DNA from: Emticicia sp.
Lineage (GTDB): Bacteria; Bacteroidota; Bacteroidia; Cytophagales; Spirosomataceae
Assembly: GCA_017495105.1 (NCBI GenBank)
Contig: JAFEIL010000306.1
Span: forward strand, 1-55,356
DNA: 55,356 bases
Direction: 5' to 3'
Position numbers and translations under genes: made by a program. Each line of letters opens with the position of its first letter. Position 1 is the first letter of the stretch. The notes beneath the pieces were generated by a model, which saw only the letters and a list, made by a program, of their open reading frames with translations, was not told the origin of the DNA and ran no database searches. Below, one piece after another: positions 48,287 to 55,356 of the stretch.

Positions 48287-50317
48287 TTAGGGATTGGCTG
48301 TGCTTTTTATTTTTTCTCTCAACTGTCCAATTTCATCTCTGAATCGAGCGGCTTCTAAGAAATCCAAGTCTTTGGCGGCACGTTCCATTTTTCTTTGAGT
48401 TTCTTCTATAAGTTTTTCGAGTTGTGGTTTGGTCATGTAGCCAACAATTGGGTCGGCGGCGAGCGATAATTGCTCTGGCTCATTATAATACATTTTGGTT
48501 GTGGCCTTACTGTCGGCAATCGAAGTTTGTTCCATGATGGCTTCTCTCGATTTGAAGATGGTTTTAGGCGTAATTCCATTATCGGCATTGTATTCCATCT
48601 GAATCGCTCGACGGCGATTGGTTTCATCAATTGCTTTTGCCATTGAGCCAGTCATGCGGTCGGCATACATCAGAACTTTTCCGTTTTCGTTACGTGCGGC
48701 ACGACCGATAGTTTGAATCAAAGAGCGAATATCACGCAAGAAACCTTCTTTGTCAGCGTCCATGATTGCCACGAGCGAAACTTCGGGTAAATCAAGTCCT
48801 TCACGTAATAAGTTTACTCCAACCAAAACATCAAATACACCTAAACGCAATTCTCGCAAGATTTCTACACGGTCGAAAGTTTTTACTTCGGAGTGAATAT
48901 AGCGACCTTTTATGCCTACTTTATCGAGATATTTACTTAATTCTTCGGCCATACGTTTGGTCAAAGTTGTAATCAAAACTCTTTCTTTTCGCTGAACTCT
49001 CAAGTTAATTTCTTCCAATAAATCATCAATTTGATTGATACTCGGACGCACCTCAATTTCAGGGTCGAGCAAGCCCGTTGGACGAATGATTTGTTCCACT
49101 ACAACACCATCAGTTAAACGCACTTCGTAGTCGGCTGGCGTGGCACTTACGAAAACCGTTTGCCCGACCATTTCTTCAAATTCTTGAAATTTCAACGGGC
49201 GATTATCCATGGCTGATGGAAGTCGGAAACCGTATTCAACCAAAGATTCTTTGCGTGAGCGGTCGCCTCCCCACATGGCTCTGATTTGTGGCATTGAAGC
49301 GTGACTTTCGTCAACAACCATCAAATAATCTTGCGGGAAATAATCAAGCAAACAAAAAGGTCGTTGACCAGCTTGGCGATTATCGAAATAACGTGAATAG
49401 TTTTCGATACCCGAACAATAGCCCAATTCTCGCATCATTTCGAGGTCAAATTCGGTGCGTTCTTGAATTCTTTGTGCTTCCAATAATCGACCATCAGACT
49501 CAAAATATTTGACTTGTTTCACCATTTCGTCTTGAATTTGGTGCATGGCGTTGGCCATTACGTCTCGGCCAGTTACAAACAAATTGGCTGGAAAAATGGC
49601 AATTTGCTTTTCAGAACTTAGTTTTTTGCCATTATTTGGGTCGATTCGTTGAATTTCTTCGATTTCATCACCAAAGAATATAAATCTAAAAGCAAAATCG
49701 GCGTAGCTTGGGTAAAGGTCAACGGTATCGCCTTTTACTCTGAAAGTTCCACGAGTAAACTCGGCTTCGGTGCGAGAATAGAGAATTTCGACCAAACGAA
49801 AAAGAAACTGATTGCGAGAAATAATCAATCCAACACCAATTTGAATAATGCTACGTTTCATTTCGGTCGGATTTCCCGCACCATAAATACATGAAACCGA
49901 TGCAATAACAATGACATCACGCCGCCCCGACATTAATGAAGAAACTGTTGAAAGGCGAAGTTTATCAATTTCCTCATTGACCATTAGGTCTTTTTCTATA
50001 TATGTATTAGTGGTAGCAATGTACGCTTCGGGCTGGTAATAATCGTAGTAAGAAATGAAATACTCGACGGCATTTTCAGGAAAAAAGCTTTTAAACTCTC
50101 CATAAAGTTGTGCCGCAAGGGTTTTATTATGACTTAAAATCAAGACTGGACGGTCGAGTTGAGCAATTACGTTGGCAACGGTAAAGGTTTTTCCCGAACC
50201 AGTTACCCCTAGTAAAACTTGCGATTGCTCGCCTTTATTGATGCCCTCAACGAGTTTGACAATTGCCTGCGGTTGGTCGCCAGTAGGTTTGTAGTCAGAA
50301 ACGAGTTTGTATGCCAT
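48287..50317 (-). CDS. uvrB: Excinuclease ABC subunit B
   Basis: 676 residues from ATG 50317 (MAYKLVSDYKPTGDQPQAIV); a longer frame from 50362 adds fifteen unrelated residues. Walker A GVTGSGKTFTVAN, the beta-hairpin region YDYYQPEAYI, DESHAS box and helicase motifs TLTKRMAEELSKYL and QTIGRAARN, and the C-terminal UVR motif (about 635-670) that contacts UvrA and UvrC. Complete. It verifies DNA damage in nucleotide excision repair. Confidence 0.97.
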   Translation of the reverse strand: MAYKLVSDYKPTGDQPQAIVKLVEGINKGEQSQVLLGVTGSGKTFTVANVIAQLDRPVLILSHNKTLAAQLYGEFKSFFPENAVEYFISYYDYYQPEAYIATTNTYIEKDLMVNEEIDKLRLSTVSSLMSGRRDVIVIASVSCIYGAGNPTEMKRSIIQIGVGLIISRNQFLFRLVEILYSRTEAEFTRGTFRVKGDTVDLYPSYADFAFRFIFFGDEIEEIQRIDPNNGKKLSSEKQIAIFPANLFVTGRDVMANAMHQIQDEMVKQVKYFESDGRLLEAQRIQERTEFDLEMMRELGYCSGIENYSRYFDNRQAGQRPFCLLDYFPQDYLMVVDESHASMPQIRAMWGGDRSRKESLVEYGFRLPSAMDNRPLKFQEFEEMVGQTVFVSATPADYEVRLTDGVVVEQIIRPTGLLDPEIEVRPSINQIDDLLEEINLRVQRKERVLITTLTKRMAEELSKYLDKVGIKGRYIHSEVKTFDRVEILRELRLGVFDVLVGVNLLREGLDLPEVSLVAIMDADKEGFLRDIRSLIQTIGRAARNENGKVLMYADRMTGSMAKAIDETNRRRAIQMEYNADNGITPKTIFKSREAIMEQTSIADSKATTKMYYNEPEQLSLAADPIVGYMTKPQLEKLIEETQRKMERAAKDLDFLEAARFRDEIGQLREKIKSTANP

Positions 50318-50386
50318 AATTTTGGGTAGAGATAGAAATAGCTTATCTGAATATAAACACAACTTTGGGTGAGAGAGTTTCTTTTG

Positions 50387-50416
50387 TTTGAAGAAATGTT
50401 GTTCGGTTTATGTTTG
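50387..50416 (+). promoter_or_regulatory. Possible promoter for the 50498 gene
   Basis: TTTG (50387-50390) and TATGTTTG (50409-50416) are spaced by 18 nt. The predicted leader is about 75 nt. It lies in the divergent spacer with uvrB. Confidence 0.45.
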
Positions 50417-50497
50417 TTTTTTTTGTTATAATTGTGGGTGGTTTATTATTTGACAAGACTAACCAAAAAGCAAATGATGATTTAAACAGAAAATAAA

Positions 50498-50878
50498 ATG
50501 ATAAGTAGAAACTATATATTAAAAATCATAGGAATCTTTGCCTTTTTTATGCTGCTCAGGTGGATGTCTATAAAGCAACATAACGAATTAAAGATTAAAG
50601 GGGTTATATCAAATGCTACTATTATCGGTGATTCATTTATGAAGGGGTCTCATATAAAGTACTATTTTAATGATGAAAAATATTCAACTCCAACAGGATT
50701 AGGGTCGTCCAAAATTCAAAAATTGGTGGGCAAACAATTTCCAATTATATATCTCGAAGAGAATGAAAAGAGAAATGATATATTAATATTCAAAAGTGAT
50801 TTCGATAAATTTAATTTGCCTTATCCAGATAGCTTGAAATGGGTATGTGATTCTTTAAAAATTGATAAATGCAGATAG
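50498..50878 (+). CDS. Small protein with N-terminal membrane helix, unknown function
   Basis: 126 residues. One helix (about 8-22), then a mainly beta domain (KGVISNATIIGDSF, KYYFNDEKYSTPTGLG, KQFPIIYLEENEKRNDILI) and a C-terminal segment with two cysteines (WVCDSLKIDKC). The beta part resembles DUF3592-like extracytoplasmic sheets, judged only by pattern. It is lower in G+C than the neighbouring genes and stands alone between uvrB and the GH30 gene. Confidence 0.6.
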   Translation: MISRNYILKIIGIFAFFMLLRWMSIKQHNELKIKGVISNATIIGDSFMKGSHIKYYFNDEKYSTPTGLGSSKIQKLVGKQFPIIYLEENEKRNDILIFKSDFDKFNLPYPDSLKWVCDSLKIDKCR

Positions 50879-50969
50879 AAAAAACATTTTTCTGTGCGAA
50901 TCTTTAAACTTCGTCGAGCAAGTTATTTTGCTTATAATTGCAGTCTCATTTTATATAATTCAACAATAA

Positions 50970-52484
50970 ATGAAAAAAATACTCCTTGCTTTAAGTATCA
51001 TTTCTCAAATCAGTTTTTCTCAAAAACTAAAAATTGACACCAAAACTACCTACCAAACTATTCACAGTTTTGGGGCTTCGGATTGTTGGTCGATGCAAAT
51101 GGTGGGTGAAAATTATCCTTTTGCGAAGCGAGAAAAAATTGCGAGCCTTTTATTTAGTAAAGAACTCGACAAAGCAGGAAATCCGAAAGGAATTGGGCTT
51201 TCGATGTGGCGATTCAATATCGGTGCTGGCAGCACAGAGCAAGGAATTGATAGCAAAATTACGAACGAATGGCGTAGAGCCGAGTGTTTTTTGGAGAACG
51301 GAAAATATAACTGGAACAAACAGCGTGGACAACAATGGTTTTTGGAAGCAGCCAAACGCAATGGTGTTGATTTTACGCTGGGTTTCTTGAATTCTGCCCC
51401 AGTTTCGATGACAAAAAATGGTTTGGCAATTGGTAGCGGTAAGTTGGGAGACTGGAATTTTGATAAAAACAAAATTGATGATTTTACTGGTTTTCTGGCG
51501 GAGGTTTCGACAAAACTTAAGTTCGATTATATCAGTCCATTCAACGAACCGCAGTGGGATTGGGGACCGAAATCAAAATCGGGGTTTGGCTCGCAGGAAG
51601 GAACGCCCATCAACAACGAAGATTTGGCTTGGGCGGTGCGGAAACTCGACACAAGAATGACCGAACGAAAACTAAGCACAAAGGTTGTGATTACGGATGC
51701 TGCACAGATTGATTATTTGTACAAATCGAAGAGTAACCGCAGCGAAGTTGGACAAGATAATCAGATTGAAAGTTTCTTTTCGAAGTCGAGCAAAAACTAC
51801 GTTGGCAACTTAAATTCAGTCGAAAAACTAATTTGCGGACATAGCTATTTTACGACTTCTCCGAGTAGCGAATTAATCGGCAAACGTCAAGAACTATCAG
51901 CTAAAATTCAGCAACAAAAAATCAATTATTGGCAGTCGGAATATTGTATTTTGGGCGATAATGCAGGCGAAATTGAAGGAAACAAGCAAGATTTAGGTAT
52001 GAAAACCGCTTTATACGTGGCCAAAGTTATTCATGCCGATTTGACTTATGCCAATGCTTCGGCGTGGCATTGGTGGCTTTCGGTCAGTGCGAATGACTAT
52101 AAAGATGGCTTGATTTACATAGCCAATAATGGCGTAAAAGGCGAAAACGACAGCAATAAATTTGATGGGGAAGTTTATGACTCAAAGCTTCTTTGGGCAT
52201 TTGGCAATTTTTCAAGATTTGTCAGACCACAAATGCAGCGAATAAAAATAGAAACAGATAATAAGGATTTGATGGTTTCGGCCTACAAAAGTGCAAAAGA
52301 GTTGGTAGTTGTGATTGTGAATCCTGCCCAAAATCAGCGAATCGAACTGCCAAATATTACAAAAAATCAAGTGATTAATGCCTACACCACATCAATAGAT
52401 AAGAATTTAGCTCATAGCAAAATCAAAGGTACGACTATTGAAATACCTGCGGAGGCGGTGGTTACTTTGGTGGTGGGGTATTAA
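50970..52484 (+). CDS. Exported glycoside hydrolase, GH30-like
   Basis: 504 residues with a signal peptide (LLALSIISQISFSQ). (beta/alpha)8 barrel with the clan A catalytic pair: acid/base Glu193 in SPFNEPQWDWG and nucleophile Glu324 in YWQSEYCIL. Other family segments: IHSFGASDCWSMQM, SMWRFNIGAGSTEQG, FLNSAPVSMTKNG and ASAWHWWLSVS. A C-terminal beta-sandwich (about 410-504) completes the GH30 layout. Endo-beta-1,6-galactanase-like activity is the nearest guess; the substrate is not certain. No SusC/D pair is adjacent. Confidence 0.88.
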   Translation: MKKILLALSIISQISFSQKLKIDTKTTYQTIHSFGASDCWSMQMVGENYPFAKREKIASLLFSKELDKAGNPKGIGLSMWRFNIGAGSTEQGIDSKITNEWRRAECFLENGKYNWNKQRGQQWFLEAAKRNGVDFTLGFLNSAPVSMTKNGLAIGSGKLGDWNFDKNKIDDFTGFLAEVSTKLKFDYISPFNEPQWDWGPKSKSGFGSQEGTPINNEDLAWAVRKLDTRMTERKLSTKVVITDAAQIDYLYKSKSNRSEVGQDNQIESFFSKSSKNYVGNLNSVEKLICGHSYFTTSPSSELIGKRQELSAKIQQQKINYWQSEYCILGDNAGEIEGNKQDLGMKTALYVAKVIHADLTYANASAWHWWLSVSANDYKDGLIYIANNGVKGENDSNKFDGEVYDSKLLWAFGNFSRFVRPQMQRIKIETDNKDLMVSAYKSAKELVVVIVNPAQNQRIELPNITKNQVINAYTTSIDKNLAHSKIKGTTIEIPAEAVVTLVVGY

Positions 52485-52570
52485 TTAAGCGTGGTTTTAT
52501 AACAATAATTTTAGTACGAGATAGTTTCAGTGCTTTTCCAAATATTCCTTTAAGCGTCTTTCTATCATTT

Positions 52571-52612
52571 TTCATATAAATTTGTAGAATGTAATCTACA
52601 AATTTATATGAA
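52571..52612. terminator. Perfect 18-bp inverted repeat between convergent genes
   Basis: TTCATATAAATTTGTAGA (52571-52588) is followed after ATGTAA by its exact reverse complement (52595-52612). It lies between the stops of the convergent GH30 and M20 genes. The stem is very AT-rich without a T tract, so it may be a bidirectional terminator of the AT-rich kind or a protein-binding palindrome. Confidence 0.55.
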
Positions 52613-52636
52613 TTTATAGATTACGCTATTTTTGCT

Positions 52637-53923
52637 CTACTTCTTGTCAAAATAATCAACTGTCAAATGGCAAAGGGCTTTTACGCCGAGACCTAAACCA
52701 CTATCATCAATAAAGAAGTCTGGTGTATGGTGCGGAGCTGCTGCTGTGCTTCCGATTGGTTTTCCGCCCAAAAAGAAGAAAAATGCCGGCACTTTTTTGC
52801 CAAAGAAACTAAAATCTTCTGCACCAGTGGCCAACGGAGCCTGAAGAAGATTCTCTTTTCCTGCCAAAGCCGTTAGAGTCGGCACCATCTTTTCGGTCAA
52901 AGTTGGGTCATTGTAAGTTACAGGCACGCCAATATTGATTTTCAAATCGGCCGTTGCACCTGCACTTTCGGCAATATTAGTTGCAATTTCTTGCATTCTT
53001 CTGTGAATGAGTTTCTGCTGCGTTTCACTGAAAGTTCTGATTGTACCAATCATCGTTGCTTCTTCGGGAATAATATTACTTCTGATTCCTGCATTGAAAG
53101 CTCCAATCGTTACTATGGCAGGATTTTCGGTAATATCCACATTTCTGCTGATAATCGTTTGATACGCCATTACGATTTGTGAACCAGTCACAATTGGGTC
53201 AACACCACTCCACGGACTTGCTCCGTGGGTTTGTTTTCCTTTTATTTTGAGTGTATAAGTGTCAGCAGCGGCCATTTCTGGGCCAGAGCGGTATCTAATT
53301 TGCCCAACATTTGTCTGAGAATTGATGTGCAATCCAAAAGCCACATCAACTTTTGGGTTTTCCATAACGCCTTGCTTTATCATCAAATCTGCTCCGCCTT
53401 CTTCGCCCGCTGGAGCTCCTTCTTCGGCTGGTTGAAAACAAAATTTCACCGTTCCTGCCAAATCATTTTTCATTGACGAAAGCACTTCTGCTACACCCAT
53501 CAAAATCGCTACGTGCGTATCATGTCCACAAGCGTGCATAACGCCAGTTTTTTGGTTATTGTATTCGGTCACAACATTCGATTTGAAAGCAATATCAGCT
53601 CTTTCAGTTACGGGAAGTGCGTCCATATCTGCTCTGAGCAATACAACTGGTCCTGGTTTTCCACCTTTTAGAATTCCCACAACGCCCGTATAAGCTACTT
53701 TTTCTTGCACTTCAATTCCGAGTGATTTTAGATGAGCAGCTATTTTTTCAGCTGTTTTAAACTCACGATTTCCAAGTTCTGGATTTTGGTGAATATCTCT
53801 TCTCCAAGTCACAACTTTTGAGTCGATAGATTCGGCTTTTGCATTAATTTTTGTTTTCAATGAGCTTTGCCCAAACGAACATAATGTTACGAGAGAAAGA
53901 GTTAGAGTTAGGAGTTTTTTCAT
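52637..53923 (-). CDS. M20 family amidohydrolase, exported
   Basis: 428 residues from ATG 53923, where a signal peptide begins (MKKLLTLTLSLVTLCSFGQ); a longer frame from 53992 adds 23 residues before it. Metal-site motifs: VMHACGHDTHVAIL, PAEEGAPAGEEGG, FGLHINSQT and TGAEDFSFFGKK. The lid domain lies in the middle (TLKIKGKQTHGASPW). It belongs to the amidohydrolase branch with IAA-amino acid and N-acyl-amino acid hydrolases. Cleaves N-acyl amino acids, here likely in the periplasm. Confidence 0.92.
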   Translation of the reverse strand: MKKLLTLTLSLVTLCSFGQSSLKTKINAKAESIDSKVVTWRRDIHQNPELGNREFKTAEKIAAHLKSLGIEVQEKVAYTGVVGILKGGKPGPVVLLRADMDALPVTERADIAFKSNVVTEYNNQKTGVMHACGHDTHVAILMGVAEVLSSMKNDLAGTVKFCFQPAEEGAPAGEEGGADLMIKQGVMENPKVDVAFGLHINSQTNVGQIRYRSGPEMAAADTYTLKIKGKQTHGASPWSGVDPIVTGSQIVMAYQTIISRNVDITENPAIVTIGAFNAGIRSNIIPEEATMIGTIRTFSETQQKLIHRRMQEIATNIAESAGATADLKINIGVPVTYNDPTLTEKMVPTLTALAGKENLLQAPLATGAEDFSFFGKKVPAFFFFLGGKPIGSTAAAPHHTPDFFIDDSGLGLGVKALCHLTVDYFDKK

Positions 53924-54245
53924 CAGATGTTTTCTTTGTTGATAAAATTTAGGTAAATGATTCTTGAAATATGGTTTGTATTTATTCTTCAAACTTAAAC
54001 ATTCTTTGTTTTCTTTAAAACTACTTGCTCAATATTTATTCTGAATCTTTGATAATATTCAACATTAGGCACATGAATGAAATTTAGTGTTTCTTAATGC
54101 CTTCGTGTTAAAATAAAAATAAACTTAAGTAAAACTACTTAAACCGTTATTCTAATGATATGTTTTTATGTGTTAATATCCACCTTCTAATTTGTCAAAT
54201 CCTTGTTTATTGCGTTTCTTTGGTGAAAATTTGAATTAATAGATT
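53924..54245. other. 322-bp spacer without a gene
   Basis: AT-rich divergent spacer between the M20 gene and ppa. I see no reading frame, tRNA or strong hairpin in it except a 7-bp TTAAGTA/TACTTAA repeat near 54125. The ppa promoter lies at its right end. Confidence 0.6.
54191..54222 (+). promoter_or_regulatory. Promoter of ppa
   Basis: TTTG (54191-54194), 20 nt, then TTTCTTTG (54215-54222), one base from TANNTTTG. The ATG follows at 54246. Confidence 0.5.
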
Positions 54246-54863
54246 ATGAAACCAGTTTACAAAGCACACCCGTGGCATGGAATTTCGGTAGGTGATAATG
54301 CCCCAGAAAAAGTTACAGTATTTGTCGAAATTGTACCGTCAGATACTATTAAATATGAAGTAGATAAAGAATCGGGTTATTTGAAAATAGACCGTCCACA
54401 AAAATACTCTAATATAATTCCTTCACTTTACGGCTTTATCCCGCAGACATATTGTGGTGAAGAAGTAGCAAAACTCGCTCGTGAGCGTGGCTCTGATAAA
54501 GTGCAAGAAGGCGATGGTGACCCATTAGATATTTGTGTTCTTTCCAGCCACCATATTCCGCATGGAGATATTTTATTGCAAGCTATTCCGATTGGCGGAC
54601 TATGTTTGCTCGATAAAGGCGAGGCCGATGATAAAATCATTGCGGTTTTGGTTGATGACCCAATTTATCAAAAATTTGCGGATATTAGCGAACTTCCAGA
54701 AGCTATTCTTACTCGATTGAAGCACTATTTCTTGACATATAAGAGTTTGCCAGATGAGAAAAACGCCATCGAAATTTCGAATGTTTACGGCCGTGCAGAT
54801 GCTCATGATGTAATCCGCAAATCAATGATGGATTACCGTGATTTGATTTTCAAACCGATTTAA
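54246..54863 (+). CDS. ppa: Inorganic pyrophosphatase, family I
   Basis: 205 residues. Hydrolyses pyrophosphate released by biosynthetic reactions. Signature DGDPLDICV with the metal aspartates Asp90, Asp92 and Asp95; further conserved are NIIPSLYGFIPQTY and the DKGEADDKIIAVLVDDP loop. It is somewhat longer than the E. coli enzyme (about 175 residues), with extra residues at the N-terminus and between motifs, as usual for the larger family I type. Monocistronic, with promoter and terminator on either side. Confidence 0.96.
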   Translation: MKPVYKAHPWHGISVGDNAPEKVTVFVEIVPSDTIKYEVDKESGYLKIDRPQKYSNIIPSLYGFIPQTYCGEEVAKLARERGSDKVQEGDGDPLDICVLSSHHIPHGDILLQAIPIGGLCLLDKGEADDKIIAVLVDDPIYQKFADISELPEAILTRLKHYFLTYKSLPDEKNAIEISNVYGRADAHDVIRKSMMDYRDLIFKPI

Positions 54864-54882
54864 GATTTAAGTTAAAAAAGAT

Positions 54883-54912
54883 AAAGACCATGGAGAAAAC
54901 TCTGTGGTCTTT
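54883..54912 (+). terminator. Intrinsic terminator of ppa
   Basis: AAAGACCATGGAG (54883-54895) pairs with CTCTGTGGTCTTT (54900-54912), with two G-T pairs and a 4-nt loop, and is followed by T. Confidence 0.85.
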
Positions 54913-54978
54913 TTTGTTAATTTGGCGACATACACAAAAATCTACATTCTACATTCTATATTCTTAATTAAAAAGCTG

Positions 54979-54986
54979 TACCTTTG
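54979..54986 (+). promoter_or_regulatory. -7 box of the terminal gene
   Basis: TACCTTTG, exact TANNTTTG, 51 bp before the ATG at 55038. No clear -33 element. Confidence 0.5.
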
Positions 54987-55037
54987 GGCTTGATAATCAA
55001 TTAGTTATTTAATTACAGCAGTGATGCTGCAAATCCA

Positions 55038-55356
55038 ATGAGGAATTCAGAAAGACCAAAAAAGTCCGATAACCGTGGTGGTTTCGGCGAAAAAAAAGCA
55101 TTTGGTGATAAACCAATCTTCAAGAAAAGAGAGAATGGTGTAGGTGGTTTCGGAGAAAGAAAACGTATTGTGACAAACAACAGCGAAACTAAAACTTACA
55201 GCGATAGAAAGCCATTCGGCGAAAGAAGCGATAGGAAACCTTTCAGCAGTGACCGTCCTTATCAAAAACGAGAAGAAAGTTCTGAGCGTAAGCCATTCGG
55301 GGAAAGAAGCGATAGGAAACCTTTCAGCAGTGACCGTCCTTATCAAAAACGAGAAG
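55038..55356 (+). CDS. N-terminus of a probable rRNA pseudouridine synthase with repeat extension (cut by window end)
   Basis: The frame opens at ATG 55038 and runs off the window (106 residues seen). Everything visible is a low-complexity, Arg/Lys/Ser/Asp-rich extension with blocks such as RGGFGEKKAFGDKP and RKPFGERSDRKPF. In Bacteroidota such extensions precede the S4 and catalytic domains of RluB-type pseudouridine synthases; no domain residue is seen here, so the product is inferred. From 55209 the extension consists of 81-bp tandem repeats (27 codons). Confidence 0.6.
   Translation, partial: MRNSERPKKSDNRGGFGEKKAFGDKPIFKKRENGVGGFGERKRIVTNNSETKTYSDRKPFGERSDRKPFSSDRPYQKREESSERKPFGERSDRKPFSSDRPYQKRE
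55209..55356 (+). repeat. 81-bp in-frame tandem repeat, cut by window end
   Basis: Unit 1 covers 55209-55289 and unit 2 starts at 55290 and reaches the window edge after 67 bp. The units are nearly identical at the nucleotide level (one GGC/GGG difference is seen), so the duplication is recent or maintained by recombination. The translated unit is KPFGERSDRKPFSSDRPYQK followed by REESSER. Confidence 0.85.

Noticed and set aside
55047-55346. 99-aa minus-strand repetitive frame
   Set aside because: Antisense reading of the 81-bp repeats; the plus strand has promoter, ATG and a plausible product.
55209-55356. CRISPR-like repetition
   Set aside because: Units are directly adjacent, in frame and 81 bp long with no unique spacers.

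Overview
The window looks like a chromosomal segment of a Bacteroidota bacterium, most likely order Cytophagales (a relative of Emticicia, Runella or Spirosoma; this placement is inferred from gene content, not from a marker phylogeny). Signs are the low G+C content, the near absence of Shine-Dalgarno sequences, recurrent TANNTTTG promoter -7 boxes, a type IX secretion C-terminal sorting domain, BatA-type and CarboxypepD_reg-type proteins, DUF1080 proteins, an AURKAIP1/COX24-type mini protein, and a repeat-rich N-terminal extension on the gene that runs off the right edge. No phage, integrase, transposase or CRISPR array is visible.

Layout. 1-3.0 kb: a minus-strand run of small, poorly characterised, mostly membrane genes. 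Three of them share an identical promoter architecture: 9-bp half-sites repeated at 21-bp pitch, the nearest placed 29 bp upstream of a TANNTTT box. This is the geometry expected for a LytTR-type regulator. 3.2-10.7 kb: BatA-like membrane protein, rhodanese, penicillin acylase-type Ntn hydrolase, OmpH/Skp-like lipoprotein and TatC. 10.8-11.0 kb: a decayed 4Fe-4S mono-cluster protein gene. 12.5-20.4 kb: a redox block with a three-subunit proton-translocating transhydrogenase (pntAA, pntAB, pntB), a GltD-like flavoprotein with a C-terminal 2x[4Fe-4S] domain, and a two-subunit 2-oxoacid:ferredoxin oxidoreductase. Together these can link 2-oxoacid carbon, ferredoxin, NAD(P)H and the proton gradient. 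The transhydrogenase alpha gene appears to carry a one-base deletion at its fifth to seventh codon.

20.6-28.9 kb: a cysteine-rich TIM-barrel-like protein of unknown role, a beta-propeller protein, a T9SS-exported amidase, a methyltransferase, a hotdog thioesterase, tRNA-Arg(CCG) and an M16 peptidase. 29.0-35.3 kb: a tight six-gene minus-strand cluster: short-chain dehydrogenase (first transcribed), lactonase-like MBL hydrolase, adenylate-forming enzyme, KAS III, Rieske oxygenase and a BtaA-like (DUF3419) SAM aminocarboxypropyl transferase. Two of its junctions overlap. It reads as an uncharacterised biosynthetic pathway for a lipid or acyl-derived metabolite and is the best candidate here for an undescribed system.

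35.5-43 kb: aspartyl protease with PDZ domain, exported DRGH nuclease, and a sugar-oxidation locus in which two DUF1080 (3-keto-glycoside hydrolase-type) proteins flank a beta-propeller dehydrogenase with a cytochrome c tail. 43-50.3 kb: housekeeping genes (ribonuclease G, mini ribosomal-type protein, TPR protein, HU, mutY, ssb, uvrB) with a MITE-like repeat between ssb and uvrB. 50.5-55.4 kb: small membrane protein, GH30-type glycosidase, M20 amidohydrolase, inorganic pyrophosphatase and the N-terminus of a probable rRNA pseudouridine synthase with 81-bp tandem repeats. Start codons given here are often internal to the longest open frame, because a signal peptide or domain start shows the better choice; these cases are stated in each entry.
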